From Mauremys mutica (taxonomy: Eukaryota > Chordata > Testudines > Geoemydidae), in the NCBI RefSeq assembly GCF_020497125.1, contig NC_059073.1:9755225-9819224 (forward strand): 64,000 nucleotides of DNA, in the 5' to 3' direction. Of the stretch, positions 54,700-64,000 are shown one piece after another (position 1 is the first letter of the stretch; the number at the start of each line of letters is the position of its first letter). Under the pieces are notes generated by a model that saw only the letters and a list, made by a program, of their open reading frames with translations, did no database searches and had not been told where the DNA came from. Position numbers and translations under genes: made by a program.

Positions 54700-57050
54700 A
54701 ACCTTTTCCATCCTTTAGTGGGTAGCTAGTTTGAGATGAGAAGGGGGTATGGAGAACTCATGCATCCTATCCTGGAATATATTGTTTGTTCTTTAACAAT
54801 GTAAATCTAGACCAAATTTTGCCCAGATATCAAATTGTGTCTAATAAATAACGGTGTGGCTGCTGATAATGAGGGCCTACATTTTCCAGTGATATATCTG
54901 ATCACTGCTACAAAATTCTGCCCTTAATAGTAATCATCATTAGTCAGTGTAACATTGGCTCCTGCTATTACAGTAGTAACTGATTCTCGCAGTGTGGTCA
55001 TTACTGACATGTCAGATAAGGGAAATGCCAGCAACCTCTCCCTCTGTGCCCTCTCGCCAGGTCCAGAACAGTGCCCCCAATGGCACGCCTGTGCTCATAC
55101 CCACATTGTTATTGGCAAAATGAAGCGCAAACAGTTGCGGAGACCATGCAGCTCGACTGTCAGGATCATCAGACCAGCCGCTCGCTGCTGCTCTCCTAAT
55201 CTCCTATTCCCAAGGCAAACTGGCTCTCCTGCCAAAATGAAGATTAATAACGGAGGCTTCTTTATTTATTTTTAACTGTGAATTGATTTCACTTGAGAGA
55301 TGTTCGGCTCCTTTCCTCTCTCTTTTTACCTACAAAAAGCAGCTGCACTGGGTCTAAAAATACTTTGATTCAACAGATGAGCTTGGCCACAAAAGCCCTT
55401 TCCCACCCCCGTTCTCTAAGGTAATGTGTGTAGGATGGGAGTTTAACCTTCCATTTTCCCCTTCATCCCACCTCGCCTGCTTCATCAGTCGATGCCGAGT
55501 AAGCCCTTCCTCCACCCTCTGATTTATATGGGTTATGTCTAACTTCAGGCCACAGTTTGGCCTTCCCCTTTGAACTCAGTGAGGCTGCTCACATGAATCA
55601 TTGACCACCAGTGTGAGTCAGGGATGTGGGGAGTCACCATTTGGCCTTTAAACTAGAAGCCCCTGGGGGTAAAAACTTACTATCTTTTTTGGCTGTCATG
55701 AGCATGTATAGTGGAGACTTCCATTGGAAAGTGCCGCTAAGGGGGGTTACACTCTCTCTCCAGAAACCAGAGTTGCCATTGCTTTTGCTTGTGCCACATC
55801 CTGGTGGTACACTTGGGTAATTCCCTCAATCTCACTCATTTTATTATACGTGGAGAGGGCGGAAATATTAGGGAAATAAATGCTAATAACACCAACAATC
55901 CGGGCGGGAAAGGATATCAAAATCCAGTATTATCTATCTCTCCTCCCATTCATTCCTCCCATCTGTCTGCTACTGACAACAAACTGATCGATAGATGCTG
56001 TGGGTTTCACCCAGGCCGGAAGGTGAACTTTCTTTTCACTCGTACATAGACTCATGCTATTTGAAGGTTTCTCTTTCTCCCTGGTGGGATGCCTGTCCCT
56101 GCTCGGTTCCACAAGTTCACGCCTCATGTTAGCACAGTGGCGGTGAGCTGGTTAATTCATTCTCTGGGCTCCACCTACTGTATCAAGATGGAGCGCTGTG
56201 CTCCCTCTTCAATGTCCCTTCCTCACGACCCCTAGCAAAGCTGAAGGCTGGGGTTTGAGGCCAGGAAACTGGACTTTGCTGGGGTGAAGAGAAGGAAGGA
56301 ATGTCCCCTTGCGTGGATTCAGAGCAGGTCAAAATAGAACGGCAGCAGTGATATTCGTTGCTCTCCGTTATCTTGGTCATTCCCCCACCCCAATGAAACT
56401 TTTCCGTCAGACAGATCACAAACTCCTATAATGAGTCTCCTGAAATCCAATTTGAGGGTGGGGTATAGAGGAGTTTCTGGGAGCTGCGAATGTGTCAGTA
56501 AGCTGTCAGGAACCAGCCCTATTCATCATAGTTATTGGGAAACTGCCAAGGACCCTACCGTAATTCGGTTGAGTTTCTTTCCTGCTAAATGAGTTTACAG
56601 TGATGAATAGCATTTGCTGGGTAACTTAATAATAATATTAATGGGATCTCATTAGTTTTGCATTCATTTACATTCCTGAAAGTGTATTCGCCACCGGCAT
56701 TCTTTGGAAAGACCTGGGCGGACAGCAAAACCAATATCCTAATTCATTCCTGTCCCTAAGTACTTCCAATAAGGTAGAGACTTTACTGTATTTTATTTGC
56801 ACTGTTTTTTTAATTTAGCTTGTTCCTTGTGTACTTTATTTCCTGCACAGACAGTAAAACCAATATTGCTTTGTCAAAAGTGCCCGAAAGAAAGATATCA
56901 GAGCTACTACGACTATAATTACTATTGTTACCCAATGGGCACAGGCTAGGAATGGAATAGTTAGTTGACTTAGGCTAAATCAGCATTCCTGCAAGTGCAC
57001 AGGTGTCTTCATACGTACTATTGGCACAAGTAGCCCTCGTAGGCACAGTG
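54700..57050. other. No gene recognised
   Basis: Unique-looking sequence. No exon with convincing splice sites and conserved protein was found, though conserved non-coding elements cannot be excluded by eye. Confidence 0.4.
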
Positions 57051-57054
57051 GCTG

Positions 57055-57145
57055 CCTTCTTGGCCAACACACCAGGAACTGAACTTGGGGACTCTAGATC
57101 TGAAAGCATGAGTTTCTACAACTTGAGCTAAAGAACTAGCCTTTC
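57055..57145 (-). repeat. Old tRNA-like SINE remnant
   Basis: On the minus strand TTTAGCTCAAGTTGTAGAAAC leads to a TCCCCAAGTTCAGTTCC stretch, matching tRNA A box and B box order. It appears to be the same decayed family as at 4895. Confidence 0.35.
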
Positions 57146-57198
57146 AAGCAGAGAGCTGTAGTGTACAATCTTCTGTGGACTGGGACACATAACTGGGA

Positions 57199-57294
57199 CA
57201 TTGATTTAGTTGGGGTTGGTCCTGCTTTGAGCAGGGGGTTAGACTAGATGACCTCCTGAGGTCCCTTCCAACCCTGATGTTCTATGATTCTAAC
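57199..57294 (+). repeat. CR1 LINE 3' tail fragment
   Basis: GGGTTGGTCCTGCTTTGAGC, GGGGTTAGACTAGATGACC and the end TTCTATGATTCTA match the CR1 3' tail seen at 20030-20129. Confidence 0.85.
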
Positions 57295-57784
57295 ACACAC
57301 TGAGCAGTGGGTTACATTGGCCAGGGATTGAATAGGCTGTGGAGACTCCACTCCTTTCTCACCCCTTGAGATGGTGGAAAGGATTCTCTCCTACCAAGGT
57401 CCGTTTGGTACAGGGGAAGAGGCAGGCATCATGCAGCTGGTTCCATCTCCCTGATTCACAAATCACATCTGTGCCAGGTGGGGCATGAGCTAGAGCAGCC
57501 TAAGGACTGATCTAATTTATACCAGTCCTCCATGGTTCCCAAGGGTCTATACAGCAGCTAGGAATTGGCAGAGTCCAGCTATGCTCCAGCATGCCCACTT
57601 CACCCAGGAAAGGGGTTGGCATAAAAACCAGCTGTGTTGACTTTATGGCAGCTGGAAGAATTCTCACTTAGGGCTAAAAGAGAATTTGGCTCAGTAGGAC
57701 CGGCACAGGGTTATATCTGCTCACTGGTGTTAGGAAGATGTGAGGATGATTGAACGGCCCCTTCCTGAACTCTATGTGCTGCTA

Positions 57785-57904
57785 GGGTGACCAGATGTCC
57801 TGATTTTATAGGGACAGTCCTGATTTTTGGGTCTTTTTCTTATATAGGCTCCTATTACCCCCTCATCCCCATCCCAATTTTTCACATTTGCTGTCTGGTC
57901 ACCC
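57785..57904. mobile_element. MITE with GGGTGACCAGA inverted ends and TA flanks, 120 bp
   Basis: A perfect 11-base inverted repeat, GGGTGACCAGA and its complement, is bounded by TA on both sides, which fits TA target duplication. Internal GGGACAGTCC and a T-rich stretch match a MITE I remember as very common in turtle genomes. Superfamily not assigned. Confidence 0.75.
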
Positions 57905-58923
57905 TACCTGCTGCTTATAAATATACAGGAGCTGATCCACCAATACAGTTATTTCAATACATTTCTCAACCATTAAGAGCCTAATCCGAAGTTCTCTGGG
58001 GTCAATGGAAAGAAATACATTGACTTCAATGAGCTTTGTATCAGGCCTTACGACTGATGCCCTACCTAACTCAGTCCTTATCCATGCCAAATTCCCAGGG
58101 TAAAATCTTAGATTTGCTGAAGTCAAGAAGTTTTGCTCTTGACTTCAACAGGGCCAAGATTTCACCCCTGGTGTCTTGAATGGCAGTTTGCCTGAGTAAG
58201 GACTGAGTGAAGACAGAGTATGGGCTTCAGAATTTGTCCCATATCATGTGGGAAAGACCTCTCAGTCCATCGCTTGCATGCTCTGGAGATGACTACAAGA
58301 TTGTCCTTTGCTGTATAGCTTCCAGCATTTAGGACACTCCAAGTTTAAGGTAAATAGCAAGGCTAAAATAAAGTGAATTAATTCCAGCAATATGCTCTGG
58401 ACGCCCCCACTAACCAGGCTATGGGAGCAATCAGCACTGAAATATGCTTGAACTTTTTTCATTAAATTCCTTCCCCCCGCATGGTTAAATCCTCTGGCTC
58501 TTTCTGACTTGCTGGAGACATCCCAGCATGACTCATCCCCTGGCATCATCAAAGGGAATATTATCAGAGTGAAGCATCATTTTCAGGTGTTTCCAACCAG
58601 CCAGGAGGTTCCAGAGGACTTCACAGAAGGGAAATTAATGGGAAAGTTAAGTTAAAACTTATTTGAAATAAGTGAAAATATATTTCTGTGCAGTATGTTC
58701 CTTTAGCTCTGTTAGTGCAGGATTCCAACTCATATTACTGAGTGTAATTCAATTTTCTGTGCACGTGAGGAAGCTTCCACCATATCCCTTGGGAATCTAG
58801 TCTATAGGTAATTATACCTCACCGCTGTGCTTCCCTGATATTCACCTTGTTTAATTTATCCAATTTCTCCTCATTATGCGTCGGCACAGTAAAACAATTC
58901 CTGTCCCTCCTTGGCATTTACAC

Positions 58924-59205
58924 TAGAGCTGGTTGGGAAATGATTTCTTTTCCTGTGACTTTTTTTTGCAAAATACCCCCCACCCATTTTTTGTCTAAAC
59001 TGTTTAGTTACCATCGAAAAAACAAAAATCTGAAAACCACGTTTTTCTATTGATTGTTGCTGGTTTTAATTTTTTTGGCATAAAGCTGAAATATTTCTGT
59101 GTTTGGTTGCTGTAAACCAAAAAGTTTTGACAACAATCGACACTTTGGGGGTGAAAATGTTGGCCTTGTACCAAGGAATTCCAGCGGAACATTTTTGACC
59201 TCCCC
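58924..59205. repeat. AT-rich MITE copy, right end not found
   Basis: It starts TAGAGCTGGTTGGGAAATG, like the element at 54246, followed by the same style of AAAATTT and TTTTGACAA sequence. No matching right end is clear. Confidence 0.5.
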
Positions 59206-59765
59206 TCATTTACACTCAATACGAGAATGATTCCAGATTCATACTTATGACCTGCACAAGTCTCACTCTCCATATTTCAAACTATTTTTGCACCAGTGGG
59301 GTGAATAATTCAGTAGATAAAAGTAATTAATCATTTTCTCAGTCCAAGGGAGCTGCTGCTTCTGAAGATTGAAATTGATTTATTTAGTATTTCAGTCTCT
59401 GCCAGGTCAGGTCCTCATTGTGCAAGGTCCTGTACATATGCATAATAAATGGCAGTCCCTGCCCCAAAGAGCTTGCAGTCTCAGCGTTCTCTCTTTAGGT
59501 CTCTGCCTTGGGTGGACATTTGTACTGAAAGAGCTGTCTAGCTATCAATCGCCAGCTGCAGGAAATGGATATTGCTATAGAGGTGAAGGCCTCTCTGTTT
59601 CGTAGGGAACCCTGCCTGCATAGTGGATGTCTATGTATATTCCTTTCCTTTTCATTCAAAAAGCATGGGATGTTAGTTGTTCGTCATCTGCCCTAATGTC
59701 ACTTGAAACATTAGAGGTGAGGATTTTCTGAAAACAAAGGTACCACTGAGACATTCACAAACATA

Positions 59766-59990
59766 GGGTACGTCCAGACTACCTGCAATAGACGCAATAT
59801 ATCAATCCCCGAACGTGCTCCCGTCGACTCCGGAACTTCACCAGTGCAAGTGGCAGAAGCGGAGTTGACGGCGGAGCCACGGCCGTCAATCCCGCGCCAT
59901 GAGGACAGGAGGCAAGTCAAAATAAGATACGTCTATTCCCGTAGCTGAAGTTGTGTATCTTACATCGACACCCCCTAGTGTAGACCAGGC
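59766..59990. mobile_element. Harbinger-type MITE, about 225 bp
   Basis: The left end GGGTACGTCCAGACTA matches the right end of the autonomous Harbinger element, and the inverted right end GCCTGGTCTACACTAG matches its left end. Both ends carry the same GTCTACACT core as the element at 35962. I could not assign a clear 3-bp target duplication. Confidence 0.65.
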
Positions 59991-60529
59991 TTTACTGACA
60001 CTGTAACGTTTACCAGTACTTGCAGTTATATTACTCAGCCACTAGATGTCTGCGTGCTGAATAAAATTCCAGCAGGATGTGGTCCCTGGCGAACAAGAAA
60101 GACAAAGCTTGAACTCAAGTAGTGTGGAATCCTGTTTGTCTGTAGCTAATAGTCATATTCCATAATAAACATCTCCCATTTAAGAAAGACTGAGATTCCT
60201 TATATCATGACATGAATAAACAGTCTATTGGCACATAATTAACCGCCACAGCTACCAACTAGAATGTGTCACTTCTAGGCACATCTTATTTTCCAGCTCT
60301 CCAGTCATCAGAGGAAAACCTAATTTGCAAATACTTTTTAAAGGCCTGATTCTATCCATCAGAGGGCTCTGAGTACTCAACAAACACATACCAGTCAGTA
60401 CATCTGCTGCCCTGTCACAACATAACACTACACGGATTCCACCATAAATTGTGCTTTCCTCAAATCATTGTTTGCAACATTGCAAATAGTGACTTGTCCA
60501 GTGCTATCAACAGAATAACATTTTGCACT

Positions 60530-60744
60530 TACCTAAAACCTTCCATCCTCGGATCTCGAATCTTGTTGCAAACATTAAGTAAACCTGAGTAGGTAAGGGC
60601 AGCATTGTTACCCTCATTTTACAAATGGGGAGAAAGGAGAGTCCGAGAGGTTACAGCAAGCAAGTTGCCCATGATCATACAGGATTAATCGACCTTGGAA
60701 TCAATTCCAGGAATCCTGACTTCCAGAACCCTGCTCCATTAGAC
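60530..60744 (-). repeat. MIR-like repeat
   Basis: ACCTTCCATCCTCGGATCTC, CCTCATTTTACAAATGGGG and CTGACTTCCAGAACCCTGC are in family order, ending at a hAT MITE. Confidence 0.5.
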
Positions 60745-60883
60745 CAGTGGTTCTTAACCTTTTCCATATCATGAGCTCTTTTGCAATTCCTCCACCCATC
60801 TAGCTAGGTATTCCCCCCCATTTAGCAATATGGGAAAGACATGATCTCTCTGGAGGTTGTGCCCCCAAGCTTGAGAACTCCTG
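60745..60883. mobile_element. Short hAT MITE, 139 bp
   Basis: The ends are CAGTGGTTCTTAACC and, inverted, CAGGAGTTCTCAAGC. The flanks CATTAGAC (60737-60744) and CACTAGAC (60884-60891) differ at one base. It is inserted at the edge of a MIR-like repeat. Confidence 0.75.
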
Positions 60884-60889
60884 CACTAG

Positions 60890-62335
60890 ACCATAAAGCT
60901 ATTCCATGACTCATGCTGAGATCTCACAGGGGAATGCTAATGAACTCCCCCCGGCCTTGTACATGGCATGTATTCATTCTGTTTAGCAAACTCAGCGCTG
61001 CCACTCCAGCCTGGGTTGCCAATGCCTTCCCTGACAAGTGCTTTTCTTAGTTCATCACTATAGAAAAATTCAGGCCAGGATAGCATTTACTCACAATTCC
61101 TTGCATCGTCTCTACTGCTTCACAATTAGGAATGGAACCTCTTTTATGAATCCCTCATGCTTCTGTCCTTCAAGGAGATGAATTTGGTAGGAGTAGCCTT
61201 CAGCCCACATGCCAAAGTGGCTTATAGGAACATGGGGGTCTCCAGGCCAATTGATTCTTCCATTTAAACAGGCACAGTACAACCTGCTATGACATCAGCT
61301 TGTCTGCTGCTTAGGTTTCTCAGGCTGCTGTGTTACATATGGAGGAGAAAATGGAGAAAAAATGAGTTGTCGTTCAAGAGTGTCTGTATAAAATTACACG
61401 TCAACAGCCACCACACACAAAAATTACCCCAATGAAGCACTTAGAGATGTAAAATGTGTCTCATCTTGTGTCCTGGTCAAAGAGGTCTCCTCCCTCACAC
61501 TGTCCAGTGCTAGAGTGGCTCCTCTTGCAAGCTCCTCTAGCCAGTAGTAACACAAGGAAATCCATTGCTTTCTCAAAGGAAGGCATGTAGGCCCATACTA
61601 TCTGCTGGTGACTTCAAGAAGCAGTTGCATCAATTTACACCAGAAGAGAATTTGGCCCTTTGAGCAAAGAATTTGTCCCAGGCTCATATTTAACACTGAA
61701 CTTGCTCCTTATTGCCTGAAAGAAGAGTAACCCGATGGGATTGCTGGGACTTCGCAATCATGGACATTAGAAATGGAAAAGCCCTATTAGATCATGTAAT
61801 CTATTCCGAGTCAGTGTAAATTCCAGGCCAATCTACCTTAGATTTTCCTAAATTGCCTATCACCATGGAATCTAAGTATCTGTGGTATCTTCTCCAGAAC
61901 GTTGTACTATCAGATAGTGATTGTCTCAAGCAAGGAATCTGCCACTTCTCTTAGCACCGTATTCCCCAGGCTGGCAGCCTGGCTATGCAAACCCCATGGA
62001 AGCTGATGGGAATTGTGGGTGTTCTATGCTTCCCAGGCTTTGGCCTTACTAGATCTCACTGTAAGAAAATTGTTCCTGGTATTCACTTTAAGTTTTCCTT
62101 TGTTCATTTTCATCCCATCAGTCTTTCAGTATCCCCATACCCCCTTGAACAATTCTGCTCCTTCCTTGATGTTTGTAGCTTGTGAGTATGCGCTGATCTA
62201 AGAGGGTTGTGTCTCCCATTAGCCACGCTACATTTCCTTCACTCCATCACAGATCAACCCCTCCAGTCCTGCATCATTTTCATTGCTCCTTCCTGTATCT
62301 CCCATTACAATTTGTCTAAGTCTTCCTGTTACTGA
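60890..62335. other. No gene recognised
   Basis: Only an old repeat scrap near 61625 (CATCAATTTACACCAGAAG) is seen. Confidence 0.45.
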
Positions 62336-62338
62336 GGC

Positions 62339-62970
62339 TAGAGCTGAGCAAATACTGAACCGAAAAATCCCAGTGGGAAAAATGTCCCTCCGCTTCAAAC
62401 CGAAACTGAATATTTTTTGTTTTTCTTGACCAAACACAAACAATTTGTTCGGGTCAAATGAAACATGTCAAGTGTCAGTTCAGAATGACGTTTTGTTTTG
62501 AAATGTCAGTTTGAAATAAAATGACGAAATGAGTCAATGTTTTCTTAATCAGTGTTTCTCAAACTGGGGTCACCGCTTGTGCAGGGAAAGCCCCTGGCGG
62601 GCCGGGCCGGTTTGTTTACCTGCCCCGTCCGCAGGTCCGGCCGATCGCGGCTTCCACTGGCCGTGGTTCGCTGCTCCGGGACAATGAGAGCTGCTGGAAG
62701 CGGCGGCCAGTATATACCTCGGCCCGCGCCGCTTCCAGCCGCACCCATTGGCCCGGAGCAGCGAACTGCAGCCAGTGGGAGCCGCGATCAGCCAGACCTG
62801 CGGACAGGGCAGGTAAACAAACCGTCCCGGCCCACCAGGGGCTTTCCCTACACAAGTGGTGACCCTAGTTTGAGAAACACTGTTCAAAATGAACCATTGC
62901 AATGTTTCCAAAATTCTTGTGTCCAGATTTCCTTCTTTCCTCAGACAAAACAATTTGCTGAATTCGACTT
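62339..62970. repeat. AT-rich MITE copy interrupted by a hAT element
   Basis: It begins TAGAGCTGAGCAAATACTG and carries the AAATGTCAGTTT-type interior to 62549. After the hAT insertion (62550-62882) similar sequence continues for several tens of bases. The end point is approximate. Confidence 0.45.
62550..62882. mobile_element. Snap-back hAT MITE, 333 bp, nested in an AT-rich MITE
   Basis: The ends are CAGTGTTTCTCAAACT and, inverted, CAGTGTTTCTCAAACT. Two arms of about 150 bases are inverted copies of each other with scattered changes, so a single strand would fold into one long hairpin. The flanks TTCTTAAT and TTCAAAAT agree at six of eight bases. It splits an older AT-rich repeat that resumes at 62883. 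Confidence 0.85.
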
Positions 62971-62974
62971 GAAT

Positions 62975-64000
62975 TCATGAATGCTTTTGGTGTGCCAAGA
63001 AATCCTTTTATCAGCTAACTTACTGTTTGCTAAAAATAAAAAAGGTTACCCAAGACTGCACTGATCGTTGTAGGTAGCACCTCTCTCAGACTGTATCACT
63101 ACCCAATCAGTGAGCCGAGACAGTCATTTGGGTGGTAACTGCACCTGAATTCATCCGTGTGCAGTTTGCATGATCAATGCTCCATTGAGACCTGCCCTAC
63201 TCAAGTATCAATATCAAACATCCTGGTGCAAATTACAAAGTGGTCCTTGTAAACTAGGTCATCTTTCTTATTTTTTGTACATCCATGTTTCTGTCTGGGG
63301 TTGACACCTTTTCCAAATCCACTAAACATTTGGAGCAGTATTTTCCTAAAAGGAAGCCCAAGGTGCACATCTGTACCTTGTGTGACTACCTCCTGTTCCA
63401 GGAGTGCTCGATAAAAAAGAGATGTTTGTGTATATGTAAATAATTAGTTCATAGATAATGTGGCAGTAGATGGCACTCAAGAACATGTAGCGTAATTCAT
63501 GGGTTTCATAAGATGCATAAAACGTATCGTTGTTGTGCCCTGCAAATGGCTTCCTGAATATAGCTCTTTACATGGAGCCTTAACACCTACCATGGAGCAC
63601 ACATTAAAACCTGGAGATATTCAGGCATGCACGGTCATCTCAACATGCCTGTGCAAAGCCCTGAATTATCGGCACACATGGTAAACGTATGTCCAGAAAA
63701 AGCCCATCAAAGTGGGTCCTCATCTGAGTTCCATACAGTCCACCCGCAGTTGCTCTTTGTTAAAGAGGTCAGACGCTCTATGGCAATGAGTTACACAAGC
63801 ATTGCTCCACTTCACGTTCAAAATCTGACACCTCCCACCCAGTTTCAGACCTTGTGTTCTCAGCTCCAGCAGGGCTGCCGCTACACCACTAATTGAGAGC
63901 TTCAGGGGGATCTTAAAGCCAGTTTCAGACATCTCGGGTTGTATTTTTAGAATGACACATCTTGAGACTCAACTGGGATTTACTACTGGAATTTCTCATT
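62975..64000. other. No recognised feature
   Basis: Unique-looking sequence to the end of the window. Open frames are short, overlapping and without motifs. Confidence 0.45.

Noticed and set aside
55000..55300. Possible host exon
   Set aside because: Frames here lack recognisable protein similarity and well-formed splice sites on both sides.

Overview
The window is vertebrate DNA, almost certainly from a cryptodiran turtle. It holds three copies of a tRNA-derived SINE of the turtle Cry type, many CR1-family LINE fragments ending in the ATTCTATGATTCT type tail, Penelope-like elements, hAT and Harbinger DNA transposons, and old MIR-like repeats. I recognise no host gene exon, rRNA, functional tRNA or CRISPR array. 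The sequence reads as repeat-rich intergenic or intronic DNA, and most short open frames are accidental. Family names rest on recalled consensus sequences and protein motifs, not on a database search.

The centrepiece is a nearly 4.7 kb Harbinger DNA transposon (26608-31300) with imperfect terminal inverted repeats and a TGA direct repeat on each side. It encodes an uninterrupted HARBI1-like DDE transposase (minus strand, 29648-30931) and a Myb/SANT-like DNA-binding protein (plus strand, 26998-27366). The Myb frame is cut by two adjacent stop codons, although recognisable coding sequence continues in the same frame. Between the two genes the minus strand carries what looks like a third, spliced gene (27616-28515). 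Its last exon resembles a BEN domain, its three exons join in phase at GT-AG sites, and it has its own AATAAA signal. A Harbinger element with Myb, BEN-like and DDE genes is not an arrangement I know, and it is the main candidate novelty. Two short non-autonomous elements (35962-36236 and 59766-59990) share the ends of this transposon.

Layout: 0-6 kb has a hAT element with a G-rich minisatellite (2171-2921), LINE debris and a small local duplication. 6-14 kb has a hAT MITE with 30-bp tandem repeats, an LTR with its promoter signals, a small inverted Penelope insertion with a 34-bp palindrome, and a C-rich degenerate satellite split by a solo LTR. 14-26 kb has LINE and gag-like fragments, the first copy of a segmental duplication (18.8-20.3 kb) and nested CR1s. 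26.6-31.3 kb is the Harbinger element. 31.4-33.5 kb is a minus-strand CR1-type LINE with ORF1 and RT fragments, interrupted by a SINE. 35-44.5 kb has LTR-like repeats, Harbinger and hAT MITEs, the second copy of the duplication (40.3-41.3 kb) and a Penelope-like element (43016-44462) with RT and GIY-YIG domains inside a 16-bp target-site duplication. 44.9-64 kb is mostly unrecognised, with CR1/RTE-like fragments near 52-53 kb and several MITEs.

The genes here work together only within the transposons. In the Harbinger superfamily the DDE protein and the Myb-like protein are jointly needed for mobilisation, so this element and its MITEs form one autonomous/non-autonomous set. The added BEN-like protein, if real, would be a third DNA- or chromatin-binding partner.
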